DNA of 64,000 bases from Marinobacter sp. S6332 (GCF_023016045.1 NZ_JALKAP010000005.1:1-64000), one strand, 5' to 3'. Shown: positions 1-8,464, numbered from the stretch's first letter. Notes: generated by a model from the letters alone, not told the origin. Numbers and translations: made by a program.

Positions 1-19
1 TCAGATTGCTGACAAACCC
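1..19. repeat. Left terminal inverted repeat of the IS1182 element
   Basis: TCAGATTGCTGACAAACCC matches the reverse complement of 1597-1615 at 18 of 19 positions. It could extend left of the window edge. Confidence 0.8.
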
Positions 20-59
20 CGGTTTTTTCCGGGGTTTGTTGCGTTTGGGCGTTTTAAAT

Positions 60-1538
60 TCAGCTGGCGACGGGTCTAGTCCAGTATTCCTGATGAAATT
101 GCCAATCGGCCAGATAAGCCAATTTCCGGCCCCATTTCGGAATTTGGCTCTGCAAGCCAGGTACTCCAAGGGATTTGAGCCATAAAAGACGCGCGAGGAT
201 CTGCGCGATCTTCTTCATATTCTGGGCAGCGGCGGCCAACAGGCACTGTTCACGCACCTTCGAGAGCCCTCGCAGGCGAGCGTAACGATGGCCATGCAAC
301 TGTTTGGCATCGGCGAACGACCGCTCCACGGTTTCCTGTCGTCGTTTGTAGAGCGCCTTGCCCCACGGGGTTAACCGGTAACTATCCGTTCGGTCTTTGC
401 TGTCCTGCCAGACATGCCGGGTAAGTACTTTGACGTGGTTAGCGCTGCGCGTGCATTGGCTTAACTGTGGGCAGTTTCTGCAGTGAGCCGGATTGGACTT
501 GTACTCACGGTAGCCCAGTCGATTGGTCGTGGCGTAGATCAGTTGCTGACCTTGCGGGCAGCAATACGTATTCGTTTCAGCGTCATAGGTGAAGGCCCGC
601 TTTGGGAGATAACCCTTGGGCTTGTTTGGTCGCCGGTAACCCATGACCCCATAGATGCCCCGGTCTTTCAGGCCCTTGCAGATACCTGCCATGTAGTAAC
701 CCGCATCCAGGCCCACACCCCAGACATCGAAGCCAAATCGTTCACATTGTCGATCGAGCCGATCGAGGTAGGGGCGGCTGTCATGGAGGTTGGCCGGTGT
801 GGCGTAGCTGTCGGTGATGATGGCGTTGCGGCCATCGACGGTGCGGTGATCCAGGTAGAAGAAGCCCTTGGGCTTGCCTTCCCGAACCATATAGCCACTG
901 TCCGGATCGGTACGGCTGATCTTGATGTCTTTGGTCTTGGCTGGCTGCTCGGACAGCTTCGTTTTCAAGGGCTTTTTACCCTGGGTTTTGCGATCGCCTT
1001 CGATGGCATCTTCCAGACTGTCCAGGTAGGCCGCCACTTTCGCCTCCGCCTGCTTCAGATCGTACTTGTTCTTGTTGGCGTTGGCCTTGAGGTGCGTGCT
1101 GTCGGTGTACAACACTTCGCCGCCTACGAGGCCATAGCCCATGGCCTGGAGCACGATCTCATCAAAGATGTCCTGATAGATGGTGCTATCTTGGAACCGC
1201 CGCCGGCGGTTCTGGCTAAGAGTAGAGGCATCCGGAATCTTGTCAGTCAGGTTAAAACGCAAGAACCAACGATACGCCACGTTAACCTGTATCTCCCTCA
1301 CCAGCTGACGCTCACTTCGAATACCGAACAGATAGCCGAGAAACAGTATTTTGAACAGCACCACGGGATCGAGTGCCAGCCGGCCATTGTTCGAGCAGTA
1401 CAAATGCCGAACCCGATCGCGAATAAATTCGAAATCGATGTACTGATCAATGTTGCGAAGAAGGTGGTTGTCGGGGACTAGCGATTCGAGACTGACCATC
1501 TCGAGTTCGTGTTGTTGCGGGGACGGCTCTTTGAGCAT
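60..1538 (-). CDS. IS1182 family transposase
   Basis: 492-residue DDE transposase. The N-terminal third is the DUF772-type region (LDPVVLFKILFLGYL followed by RSERQLVREI), with the typical SxNRRRRF stretch after it. The catalytic part has YTDSTHLKANANK (first Asp), a second Asp in GLDAGYY, and a C-terminal ETVERSFADAK segment carrying the Glu. A Cys cluster (CCPQG, then CRNCPQLSQC) precedes the last block, as is usual in this family. The ATG at 1538 is chosen over an in-frame upstream start at 1568 because AGAGG sits 7 bases before it and the product then begins MLKEPSP, like relatives. No frameshift or stop is seen, so it may be active. Confidence 0.9.
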   Translation of the reverse strand: MLKEPSPQQHELEMVSLESLVPDNHLLRNIDQYIDFEFIRDRVRHLYCSNNGRLALDPVVLFKILFLGYLFGIRSERQLVREIQVNVAYRWFLRFNLTDKIPDASTLSQNRRRRFQDSTIYQDIFDEIVLQAMGYGLVGGEVLYTDSTHLKANANKNKYDLKQAEAKVAAYLDSLEDAIEGDRKTQGKKPLKTKLSEQPAKTKDIKISRTDPDSGYMVREGKPKGFFYLDHRTVDGRNAIITDSYATPANLHDSRPYLDRLDRQCERFGFDVWGVGLDAGYYMAGICKGLKDRGIYGVMGYRRPNKPKGYLPKRAFTYDAETNTYCCPQGQQLIYATTNRLGYREYKSNPAHCRNCPQLSQCTRSANHVKVLTRHVWQDSKDRTDSYRLTPWGKALYKRRQETVERSFADAKQLHGHRYARLRGLSKVREQCLLAAAAQNMKKIAQILARLLWLKSLGVPGLQSQIPKWGRKLAYLADWQFHQEYWTRPVAS

Positions 1539-1596
1539 GGGGCAGCCTCTGAAAAGTCGATACCCCAATTACAACAAACCCCCGCCGAAATGGCGA

Positions 1597-1615
1597 GGGT
1601 TTGTCAGCAGTCTGA
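1597..1615. repeat. Right terminal inverted repeat of the IS1182 element
   Basis: Reverse complement reads TCAGACTGCTGACAAACCC, pairing with bases 1-19 with one mismatch. It marks the transposase-upstream end of the element. Confidence 0.85.
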
Positions 1616-1636
1616 TGCCCCTCCTTGGAGGGGCAT
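1615..1636. terminator. Palindromic terminator next to the IS end
   Basis: ATGCCCCTCC, TT, GGAGGGGCAT: a perfect 10-bp inverted repeat followed on the plus strand by TTTTC. It lies 28 bases past the stop of the TonB-dependent receptor (minus strand), for which it would be the terminator. On that strand the T-tract expected after the hairpin is missing, because the IS begins exactly there. Confidence 0.7.
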
Positions 1637-1664
1637 TTTCTTATGCAAGCCTGAATGTTTCGTG

Positions 1665-3941
1665 TTAAAAACTTAGGGTTGCAGATAACCAGAAGTTTCG
1701 AGCTTTTGCCTTCATGTTGTAATCATCAATATAGTTTGCGATATAGGTAGCTCCGCCATCATCCGTGGTGTATACGGTTTCGTAACTGGTGAAATCTTCG
1801 TCCAACAGGTTGTTTATACGACCACTTAGGGTCAAATACGAACTAACCTGATAACTCGCCCCAAGATGCAAGACGGTGTAGTCCTTGTAGAACTCCGGGT
1901 AATCAATCGAGCTATCCCAACCTCTTGGTGTACTGGTATTGCGCTTGGATCGGAGCTCTGCCGTTAGGTACGTGCTAAAAGCCGGAGTCACCTGCCAATC
2001 GAGCGTCGCGTTTGCCATGTGCTTTGCTGTTCCGCTAAGTGGGTCGCCTTTGTTAGCGCCGCTTTTAATTTCTGCGTCGGTATAGGTGTAGTTGCCTCGG
2101 ATAGAGAGTGAGCTGATAATCCAGTATCGGCCCGCCAGTTCAAGCCCGTTGATCTCAGCTTTATCAATATTCACCTTTTGGCTAAATTCATAGCCATCGC
2201 CCAGTAATTGGTTCCATTCAGGTGCTAGATTTACACAGTTGCCGGAGCTGGCATCTGCGTCATCGCAATGTAGTATGGCTCCGCCACTTTCTATCTTATC
2301 TTTGAATTGGTTAGAGAACACGGTGGCGTTGAAGTTATGGCCATCTGGGTGGGTATAGTAAATGGCAATTTCGGAGTTCACACTTTTTTCAGGTGTGAGG
2401 CTTGGAGTGCCCACAAAAGGGCTAGTGCCTTGCCCGCCAAAACCGGTGATACCTTCAAACAGGTCGCTCGCTTTGGGTGCTTTGTAACCAGTGCTTACCC
2501 CGCCTTTCAGCGTCCATTCAGGTGTGATATCCCAATTCCCGTAAAGACGGGGGCTCGTGTTGCCGCCAAAAATATTATGGTGGTCATGGCGAACACCACC
2601 AGTCAATGAAACGGTGCGGGTAATTTCCCAATTATCTTCGGCAAAAACGGCCCATTGCCGGTGGGGTTGAGTCTTGCCTGCACTGAAACCGCTGCCGGTC
2701 ATTCCAAACGTGCCGTCTTCCATCTCGGCATCAATGTATTGGCCGCCGTATACAAGCAGGTGATCTCCTATCAGAGAGTCGAATTTTAAATCCAGCGTAG
2801 TTTGGCGGGTTTCCAAAACTCGTTTGGGCCGCGGCAGGAATGTATCTGAAATCTCCTGATCTGTTGCACCGTTCTCTATGAGTTGATCGTACTCCAACCG
2901 TTCTAGGGCGGTGAGTGGTAAAGTTCGCCCGTCATTTGTGGTCTCAATGTAGTGCAGTGATATATCACTATTGGTATCGCCCCAGACACCTTGATGTCGA
3001 ATAGAAGCTTGTTCGCGATTAAATTCTTGGTCTAGGGCATATCCGGCACGGGGCAAGCGATTCACGCTGTCGGTAGTGCCAAGAGGGTTATTGCCATCTT
3101 CAGGATTGTTATCGTAGGTTTGGCTGGACGTCTCGAAGTCTAGGATTAGGTCTTGCCCATCTGCAATGCGAATGTCTGCGCGCGCGCCCAAGTTAGTGTT
3201 CTCATTATCTACGGTGCGGCCGCCGCTGCCATAGCCCAATTCCCGTGGTACCTCGTTTCCGTTTGGATCCACCCCGGGCGCATATTGCGGGTGTGATGCA
3301 TCGCGGTTATACAGGCTGCCCCGCAATCTAAGGCCAAGACGATCCTTAATCAGTGGTCCAGCTATCGCAAACTCAGTTGTATCATCATTGCCAAAATCGC
3401 TGTTGCTTTCGAGAGTTTGGCTGTGCGAAAGAGAGCCCGTCCATTTGTCGCCGATTTTCTTGGTGATAATGTTGATAACACCACCGAGCGCGTCTGCACC
3501 GTACAGGGTGGATGCTGGCCCCCGAATAATTTCAATCCGTTCGATCATTTCTTTGGGAGGTATGTGGTTGAACTGGTTGCCACCAAAGTTGTTTGGGTAG
3601 ATGTCTCCCACGTTGTTCTGGCGTTTGCCGTCGATAAGAATCAGGGTGTAGTCCGCACCCATACCTCGAATACTAATACCGCCTTGTCCGGTTTTGTCCG
3701 TTGTTTCTCCAATATCGACTCCTTCAACTCCTCGTACCGCATCAAGCAAAGTTACGTAGGGTTTTTTGTCGAGCTCCCCCTTCGTGATAACAGTAATTGA
3801 AGCTGGTGCATCGGTTACTTTTTGCTCGATACCTGAGGCGCTAACCACTATGGGCGCCAATTCGGTGGGGCTTTGAGCAGCGGCCTGACTTGAAAGTACT
3901 GATACTGCTATTGCCAACGACGTTGGAGAGAAATTTTTCAC
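1665..3941 (-). CDS. TonB-dependent outer-membrane receptor (FepA/siderophore type)
   Basis: 758-residue outer-membrane receptor for energy-dependent import of a ferric siderophore or similar chelate. A signal peptide covers about residues 1-22 (AAAQ cleavage region), followed by a likely TonB box (PIVVSAS). The plug domain has VDIGETTDKTGQGG, ISIRGMGADYTLILIDGKRQ and the IERIEIIRGPASTLYGADALGGVINIITKK signature seen as separate blocks. The beta-barrel runs to a terminal Phe (SATLSF), as in folded outer-membrane proteins. The start is a GTG with AGGG 10 bases upstream. It diverges from the PepSY operon across a Fur-box-like site, so iron repression is likely. The substrate cannot be told from sequence. 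Confidence 0.9.
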   Translation of the reverse strand: MKNFSPTSLAIAVSVLSSQAAAQSPTELAPIVVSASGIEQKVTDAPASITVITKGELDKKPYVTLLDAVRGVEGVDIGETTDKTGQGGISIRGMGADYTLILIDGKRQNNVGDIYPNNFGGNQFNHIPPKEMIERIEIIRGPASTLYGADALGGVINIITKKIGDKWTGSLSHSQTLESNSDFGNDDTTEFAIAGPLIKDRLGLRLRGSLYNRDASHPQYAPGVDPNGNEVPRELGYGSGGRTVDNENTNLGARADIRIADGQDLILDFETSSQTYDNNPEDGNNPLGTTDSVNRLPRAGYALDQEFNREQASIRHQGVWGDTNSDISLHYIETTNDGRTLPLTALERLEYDQLIENGATDQEISDTFLPRPKRVLETRQTTLDLKFDSLIGDHLLVYGGQYIDAEMEDGTFGMTGSGFSAGKTQPHRQWAVFAEDNWEITRTVSLTGGVRHDHHNIFGGNTSPRLYGNWDITPEWTLKGGVSTGYKAPKASDLFEGITGFGGQGTSPFVGTPSLTPEKSVNSEIAIYYTHPDGHNFNATVFSNQFKDKIESGGAILHCDDADASSGNCVNLAPEWNQLLGDGYEFSQKVNIDKAEINGLELAGRYWIISSLSIRGNYTYTDAEIKSGANKGDPLSGTAKHMANATLDWQVTPAFSTYLTAELRSKRNTSTPRGWDSSIDYPEFYKDYTVLHLGASYQVSSYLTLSGRINNLLDEDFTSYETVYTTDDGGATYIANYIDDYNMKAKARNFWLSATLSF

Positions 3942-4029
3942 GAGAGTAGAGCCCTTTGCAAAGTATTGATCTTATGGCGTTTCTAGTTAGGTGGGAGCGC
4001 AATATATGTAAAATCCACGATAAGCGCAA

Positions 4030-4044
4030 TGGCAATTATTCTCA
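4030..4044. promoter_or_regulatory. Probable Fur box between divergent receptor and PepSY operon
   Basis: TGGCAATTATTCTCA fits the 7-1-7 Fur consensus (TGATAAT-N-ATTATCA) at 11 of 14 informative positions. It lies 89 bases upstream of the receptor start and about 108 bases upstream of the PepSY gene start, so one Fur dimer site could control both directions. Confidence 0.6.
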
Positions 4045-4151
4045 AATGGGTATGTAAATTAAACGTAAATGGTAATTGAGGGCTAATGAGAACTGACATA
4101 ATCTCCGCCTGAAATATTCATGAAGTGCCGCCTGAGAGCCTCGTTTTTAAC

Positions 4152-4823
4152 ATGAGCAAGATTGCTAGTGCCTTACCCAAAAGCACCCCTAACAACGATG
4201 AAAATGGCCTTCGGGCTTGGAAAAGAGGCCGTTATTTGAAGCTCTGCTTACAGTGGCACTGGATCAGTTCAGCGCTGGCAGTGTTCGGCATGATGTTGTT
4301 TTCGGTTACGGGCATAACTCTCAATCACGCAGGCCAGATTGCCTCGATTCCGGAGGTGACCCTGATTGAAGATCGTGTTCCCGAGCAATTGGTACAGCAG
4401 CTCATCAGTTGGGAAAGTAAAGAGAGCGGACAAACGCCAAAGGTTTTAAGCGCGTGGCTCAAGGAGAAGCACGGAATCGCAATCACTAGAGGTGCGCTGG
4501 AGTGGTCAGAATACGAACTTTATGCATCCAGCCCCAGGCCAGGCGGCGATGCTTGGCTGAGCGTGGATTTTGAAACCGGCGACCTAATATACGAGGCAAC
4601 CGACAGAGGCTGGATTGCCTGGATGAATGACCTGCATAAAGGGCGTAATACAGGGGCTGCATGGGTGTGGTTTATCGATCTATTTGCGGTCATTTGTATA
4701 GTTTTCTGCGTGACCGGGTTTTGTGTTTTGTGGATACATTCCCGAGAACGGGCGGAAATTTGGCCGGTTGTAGGGGCGGGCGTACTTGTGCCGGTATTAC
4801 TGGCCGTTTTGTTTGTGCACTAA
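4152..4823 (+). CDS. PepSY-associated transmembrane protein
   Basis: 223-residue inner-membrane protein of the PepSY_TM type often found beside siderophore receptors and thought to take part in ferric-chelate reduction. A membrane helix lies near residues 38-60 (LAVFGMMLFSVTGITLNH, preceded by QWHW), followed by a periplasmic PepSY-like part with W(L)SVDFETGDLIYEATDRGW. Two C-terminal helices follow (FIDLFAVICIVFCVTGF and PVVGAGVLVPVLLAVLF). The LHKGRN motif before the second helix is typical. An upstream in-frame GTG (4125) exists; the ATG at 4152 gives the usual length. It is first in a tight operon with DUF2271, DUF4198 and flavodoxin genes. The reductase role is inference. Confidence 0.8.
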   Translation: MSKIASALPKSTPNNDENGLRAWKRGRYLKLCLQWHWISSALAVFGMMLFSVTGITLNHAGQIASIPEVTLIEDRVPEQLVQQLISWESKESGQTPKVLSAWLKEKHGIAITRGALEWSEYELYASSPRPGGDAWLSVDFETGDLIYEATDRGWIAWMNDLHKGRNTGAAWVWFIDLFAVICIVFCVTGFCVLWIHSRERAEIWPVVGAGVLVPVLLAVLFVH

Positions 4824-4832
4824 GGAACAATT

Positions 4833-5351
4833 ATGAAGTTATTAAGGAGCTTTCCATCGCTAGTGTTAGTGCTTGGTTCCGCTTGCGTTGTGGCGGAAGA
4901 GTTGGTGTTAGATGTGGAAATTCCGGCGCTCAATGTAGCTGAATACCATAAGCCCTACGTAGCGATATGGATTGAGAACAGCAAAGGGCAGCATCAGCGA
5001 AATCTCGCGCTTTGGTACGACCATGACATGCGCGATGACGAGGGGAGCAAGTGGCTCAAAGATCTGCGGCTATGGTGGCGGAGAAGTGGGCGACAGCTGA
5101 GCATGCCGGTAGATGGGCTTAGCGGGGCCACAAGGCCCGCAGGCACCTACGAACTGACTTTTAGTAACAAATCTCAAGCTATCCATGGCTTGCCTGCAGG
5201 CGAATACCAACTAGTTGTGGAAGCGGCGCGAGAAGTTGGCGGTCGGGAGCTTCTTAAACTGCCATTTCAGTGGCCCGCTGAATCAAGCATTGAAACCTCG
5301 CAGCAGGGCAGCAATGAGCTTGGCCGCGTAAAACTGACAGTCCAACCCTGA
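4833..5351 (+). CDS. DUF2271 domain periplasmic protein
   Basis: 172 residues with a signal peptide (about 1-21, ending VVAEE). The mature part has the DUF2271 hallmarks YVAIWIENSKG, LALWYDHDMRD, WLKDLRLWWRRSG and VDGLSGATRPAG. The family is commonly encoded beside PepSY and DUF4198 proteins in TonB-linked iron operons; no enzymatic activity is established and none is claimed here. It starts 9 bases after the PepSY gene, with an AAGGA ribosome site just before the ATG, and is 18 bases ahead of the DUF4198 gene. Confidence 0.8.
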   Translation: MKLLRSFPSLVLVLGSACVVAEELVLDVEIPALNVAEYHKPYVAIWIENSKGQHQRNLALWYDHDMRDDEGSKWLKDLRLWWRRSGRQLSMPVDGLSGATRPAGTYELTFSNKSQAIHGLPAGEYQLVVEAAREVGGRELLKLPFQWPAESSIETSQQGSNELGRVKLTVQP

Positions 5352-5369
5352 GCATTTTGGAGACATTTA

Positions 5370-6179
5370 GTGAACATTAAAAAGTTAACGACACTGGCAT
5401 TGATAGCGGCAAGTATGGGGGTGGCTTCTGAGGCTTCTGCACATCGAGCCTGGATGTTACCTTCAGCCACGGTGCTATCGGGTGATACAGCTTGGGTAAC
5501 CATGGATGGCGCAATTTCAAACAGTCTTTTCTACTTCGAACATCACCCCTTGGGCCTTGAACACTTAGAGATTCTAGATCCCCAAGGGGAGCCATTGGAG
5601 GCGCAGAACAAGGCATCTGGAAAGTACCGTTCGGTATTTGATGCGCAACTCACCAGAGATGGTACCTATACATTCGAAATTCGCACCAACGGCCTTTTTG
5701 GTGCATACAAACATAAGGGTAAAAACGTTCGGTGGCGGGGTAGTGTCGATGAAATGGGAGAGATCCCAGCTGAAGCTGAGGACTTGCGTTTGTTTGAGAT
5801 CGATAGGCTCATGCAGGTTTTCGTTACCAAAGGGGCTCCAACAACCCGCAACTTTGAAGCCGAAGGTGTTGGCTTAGAACTGATTCCCGTTACCCACCCC
5901 AATGACTTGTTTGTTGGCGAAACATCAGAATTTCAGTTTCTGGTAGACGGTGACCCTGCTGTAGATCTCAGTGTAGTCGTTATTCGCGGTGGCATTCGCT
6001 ACCGTGATCAAGTTGATGAAATACAGCTCCAAACTGATGCGCAGGGCCGCATCTTTGTAGAATGGGAAGAGCCGGGCATGTACTGGCTCGAAGCTGAATT
6101 GGAGCAGTCAGGCAAGCTGCTTGATAATGCAAAAAGACGCATGAGCTACAATGCAACGCTTGAGGTGTTGCCATTGTGA
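5370..6179 (+). CDS. DUF4198 domain periplasmic protein
   Basis: 269 residues, signal peptide about 1-24 (SEASAHRAW). After cleavage the mature chain would begin close to His, a feature seen in periplasmic metal-binding DUF4198/NikM-like proteins. Two beta-rich halves follow: residues about 25-110 (HRAWMLPSATVLSG, EHHPLGLEHLEI) and a C-terminal Ig-like part with the signature ELIPVTHPNDLFVGE and EPGMYWLEAE. The start is GTG with GGAG 8 bases upstream. The stop overlaps the GTG start of the flavodoxin gene by 4 bases, showing translational coupling. It probably binds or delivers a metal or metal chelate in the periplasm; that function is inferred from family and context. Confidence 0.8.
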   Translation: MNIKKLTTLALIAASMGVASEASAHRAWMLPSATVLSGDTAWVTMDGAISNSLFYFEHHPLGLEHLEILDPQGEPLEAQNKASGKYRSVFDAQLTRDGTYTFEIRTNGLFGAYKHKGKNVRWRGSVDEMGEIPAEAEDLRLFEIDRLMQVFVTKGAPTTRNFEAEGVGLELIPVTHPNDLFVGETSEFQFLVDGDPAVDLSVVVIRGGIRYRDQVDEIQLQTDAQGRIFVEWEEPGMYWLEAELEQSGKLLDNAKRRMSYNATLEVLPL

Positions 6180-6802
6180 AATCGTGGGTAAAACCGATTG
6201 TCGCAGTGCTGTGTGGCGGTGTGGTTTGGGTCGTGTTTAGCGATGGAGTGGCGGCTGATCGTAAATTTGTCGCCGCTGCTATGATGGTTGGTTATGCCCT
6301 TGTTTTGCTGCGGTTCCATAAAAAAACCGCTTTAAAACAGTGTCGCGATACTGCGAGAGAGTCAGACTACCTCGTGGCTTATGCGACCGAGACAGGCACT
6401 GCTCGTCAGTTTGCTAAGCAGACATGCAAGTTGATTCAGAAAGAAGGAATGCGCGCGTCGTTGATTGAGCTCAATGAGCTGGCGTCAGCTCAGGTGCCTG
6501 CTCGCGCTTTGCTGGTTGTTGCCAGCACCACAGGAAATGGCGAAGCGCCGAGAACAGCGGGCGCTTGGCAGGAGGTTAGCCGCGCTCTGCAAGGCTTTGC
6601 CTCCTGCTCGTATGCAGTGCTTGCATTAGGCGACCGTAGCTACCCACGCTTTTGCTGTTTCGGTATTGAGGTTGCTTCAGACCTAAGACAGATTGGGGCC
6701 ATCCCGCTTTTCGAGCCGGTGCTGGTGCATCAGGGCGACCCCGCTTCTGTGAAATACTGGTTCAGCCAGCTTGCCCAAAGCGTTGTTCCAACCAAGCATT
6801 GA
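6176..6802 (+). CDS. Membrane-anchored flavodoxin-domain protein
   Basis: 208 residues. Two hydrophobic N-terminal segments (about 7-22 and 30-46) precede a flavodoxin fold. FMN-binding loops are visible: ATETGTARQFA (70-80), ASTTGNGEAP and ALGDRSYPRFC, as in the flavodoxin half of sulfite reductase or cytochrome P450 reductase. The NADPH/FAD half of those enzymes is absent, so electrons must come from another protein. It is the last gene of the PepSY operon and could feed electrons to the PepSY membrane protein for ferric-chelate reduction (inference). The 3' end overlaps the convergent glutaredoxin gene by 41 bases. Confidence 0.8.
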   Translation: MKSWVKPIVAVLCGGVVWVVFSDGVAADRKFVAAAMMVGYALVLLRFHKKTALKQCRDTARESDYLVAYATETGTARQFAKQTCKLIQKEGMRASLIELNELASAQVPARALLVVASTTGNGEAPRTAGAWQEVSRALQGFASCSYAVLALGDRSYPRFCCFGIEVASDLRQIGAIPLFEPVLVHQGDPASVKYWFSQLAQSVVPTKH

Positions 6803-7157
6803 TATCACCGGATTCGTACATCCACTGTTCGCTGCCATCATCGTTCATGATTCGTAAGCAAGGCACCTTTACATTACCGCCACCTTGTTCTAACTCGGCT
6901 CGGTGGGTCGGGTTATGCTGAGCATCGCGCTTCTCGATATTCAGGTTAAGTCGCGCAATTTGCTTCCGTACTTTGACGCAGAACGGGCAGGTTTTGAATT
7001 GGTATAGAGCTAAGTGCTTGCAGGCAGCATCGACTTGCTTTTGCTCTTCCGCGCTGCGTTGTAGCGGCTTTCCTCCCCCAAGCTTTTCGCTTAAGAGTAC
7101 AAAGGGCGTCAAAATGAGACGTAACGTCCGGAAAAAATAACGGATTACCACACGCAT
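6762..7157 (-). CDS. Glutaredoxin-domain protein
   Basis: 131 residues: a hydrophobic N-terminal extension (about 1-25, FRTLRLILTPFVLL) followed by a glutaredoxin fold. The redox motif CPFC is at 57-60, with the cis-Pro loop KVPCLRI and the C-terminal helix YESGDINAWLEQRF. It probably reduces disulfides or glutathione mixed disulfides; the extension may tether it to the membrane. AAGG lies 9 bases before the ATG. It is convergent with, and overlaps by 41 bases, the flavodoxin gene. Confidence 0.85.
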   Translation of the reverse strand: MRVVIRYFFRTLRLILTPFVLLSEKLGGGKPLQRSAEEQKQVDAACKHLALYQFKTCPFCVKVRKQIARLNLNIEKRDAQHNPTHRAELEQGGGNVKVPCLRIMNDDGSEQWMYESGDINAWLEQRFGQAG

Positions 7158-7278
7158 TGAATAAACCTTTAATTTGGTACATGACTATTTGCTATGCGAA
7201 CTTCGGTGGGCAGTATAAAGCAAAACCGGTATGGTTCGGGTACTCGGTCTGGATACGTCAGTTTTTTAAGGGGTAAAA

Positions 7279-7962
7279 ATGAAGTCAATTTCCCTATGGG
7301 ATCTGCCCACGCGACTCTTTCATTGGCTTTTGGTGCTGGCGGTTACTGGTTCTTTGGTAACAGTTAGTCTTGGTGGCACTTGGATGCTCTGGCATGAACG
7401 TTTTGGCCTTGCCATCGTGGGTTTGATCAGTTTTCGATTGGTTTGGGGGATCGTTGGCTCTACCTACGCGCGTTTTTTGCAGTTTATTCCAGGCCCCTTT
7501 GCCATCTCGGCGTATTTGAAAGGTGAGTGGCAAGGCTTAGGCCACAATCCCTTAGGCGCGCTGTCAGTGCTGGCTATGCTGGGGTTGTTGGGCTTTCAAG
7601 CGGTCACGGGGCTGTTTGCGACAGACGCCATCGCATTTAATGGACCTCTCTACCGGGCCGTGTCGTCTGGCTGGAATGAGACGATTACCTCTTGGCATAA
7701 ATTAACCGAATGGTTTATCTATGGCTTGATTGTCTTACATGTCGCAAGTGTGCTTTTTTACACGTTGGTTAAGAAAGACAACCTGATTGCTCCTATGATT
7801 AGCGGGCGTAAAAGGGTGGGCGGAGCAGAGAATAAGGAGCGAGCCGGTGGTGGCCTCTTAGCTTTTATTGTTGCTTTGGCAGTCGCCGCGTTTGCGGTAT
7901 GGGTAGCGAGTGGAGGCCTACTGTCGCCCCCTCCGCCACCGCCCCCTGATTTGGGTTGGTAA
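7279..7962 (+). CDS. Cytochrome b561-type (b/b6) membrane electron carrier
   Basis: 227 residues with four main membrane helices and histidines placed for two b hemes: His15 (RLFHWLLVL), His39 (MLWHERFGL), and the SWHKL and LIVLHVASV histidines of helix four. The family (Ni-Fe hydrogenase-type cytochrome b, COG3658) passes electrons between quinones and c-type cytochromes. The next gene, on the other strand, encodes a c'-type cytochrome, a common pairing. The C-terminus is an unusual extra helix ending in a run of seven prolines before DLGW. Confidence 0.85.
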   Translation: MKSISLWDLPTRLFHWLLVLAVTGSLVTVSLGGTWMLWHERFGLAIVGLISFRLVWGIVGSTYARFLQFIPGPFAISAYLKGEWQGLGHNPLGALSVLAMLGLLGFQAVTGLFATDAIAFNGPLYRAVSSGWNETITSWHKLTEWFIYGLIVLHVASVLFYTLVKKDNLIAPMISGRKRVGGAENKERAGGGLLAFIVALAVAAFAVWVASGGLLSPPPPPPPDLGW

Positions 7963-7996
7963 GCGGCGGCGATCGGGAGCCTTCGGGAGCTAAGGT

Positions 7997-8464
7997 TTAC
8001 TCGGCACGGAACTCATCGTGGCAAGCCTTGCAAGATTTTCCTACTTCACTGAATTGTGCGGCGAGGGCGCTCTTGCCGCCGCCATTCGCGGCAACTTCCT
8101 GAAGCTTGGTTGCCGCTTGGGCGAAGCCGATGGCAACTTCACGGGCTTTTTCAGGCTTATCAAAAAACACGGGTAATAGCTTTGTGTTGTCATTTTTGTC
8201 GTTGGCAGTACCGGGGCCAAACAGACTGCCTAAACCAGAGTTTGCTACTGAGGCAATGGCGTTTGCTGCGGCAAGCATTTGCTGCTCGTTGTAAGCAACA
8301 CTGCCATCAATTGCCTGAGCCTTGATCTTGCCCATGTTCCAAGCGGCAAACGTGAATGCGCTCTGGCGGGTTTCAATTTGATCTTCCACATCCAGTTGTG
8401 CCATAGCGGGAGCTGCGACGGCAGCGCTCAGTGCCAAAGCCATAAAAAATCCAGATTTACGCAT
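7997..8464 (-). CDS. Cytochrome c' family protein
   Basis: 155 residues: signal peptide (about 1-22, APAMAQ), four-helix bundle, and a heme-c motif CKACH (C145, C148, H149) very near the C-terminus, which is the class II cytochrome c' arrangement. The helix-one pattern (ETRQSAFTFAAWNMGKIKAQ) also fits. An upstream in-frame start at 8500 was rejected because the ATG at 8464 has GAGG 10 bases upstream and directly begins a signal peptide (MRKSGFFMALALS). It acts in the periplasm, probably with the convergent cytochrome b gene. Confidence 0.88.
   Translation of the reverse strand: MRKSGFFMALALSAAVAAPAMAQLDVEDQIETRQSAFTFAAWNMGKIKAQAIDGSVAYNEQQMLAAANAIASVANSGLGSLFGPGTANDKNDNTKLLPVFFDKPEKAREVAIGFAQAATKLQEVAANGGGKSALAAQFSEVGKSCKACHDEFRAE

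Larger units (their letters stand above)
1..1615 (-). mobile_element. IS1182-family insertion sequence, apparently complete
   Basis: One long transposase gene on the minus strand lies between terminal inverted repeats TCAGATTGCTGACAAACCC (1-19) and its near-perfect reverse complement at 1597-1615 (18 of 19 match). Each end also carries a subterminal hairpin: 12-39 (11-bp perfect stem, T6 loop) and 1574-1604 (8 bp plus 4 bp stem with one mismatch). These probably insulate the transposase from outside transcription. The right end touches a palindromic terminator (1615-1636). IS1182 elements are known to favour palindromic targets. The left flank lies outside the window, so the exact left end and any target duplication cannot be seen. 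Confidence 0.85.

Noticed and set aside
483..1481. 332-codon plus-strand open frame opposite the transposase
   Set aside because: It is a shadow of the transposase gene; the translation has no family features and no ribosome site.
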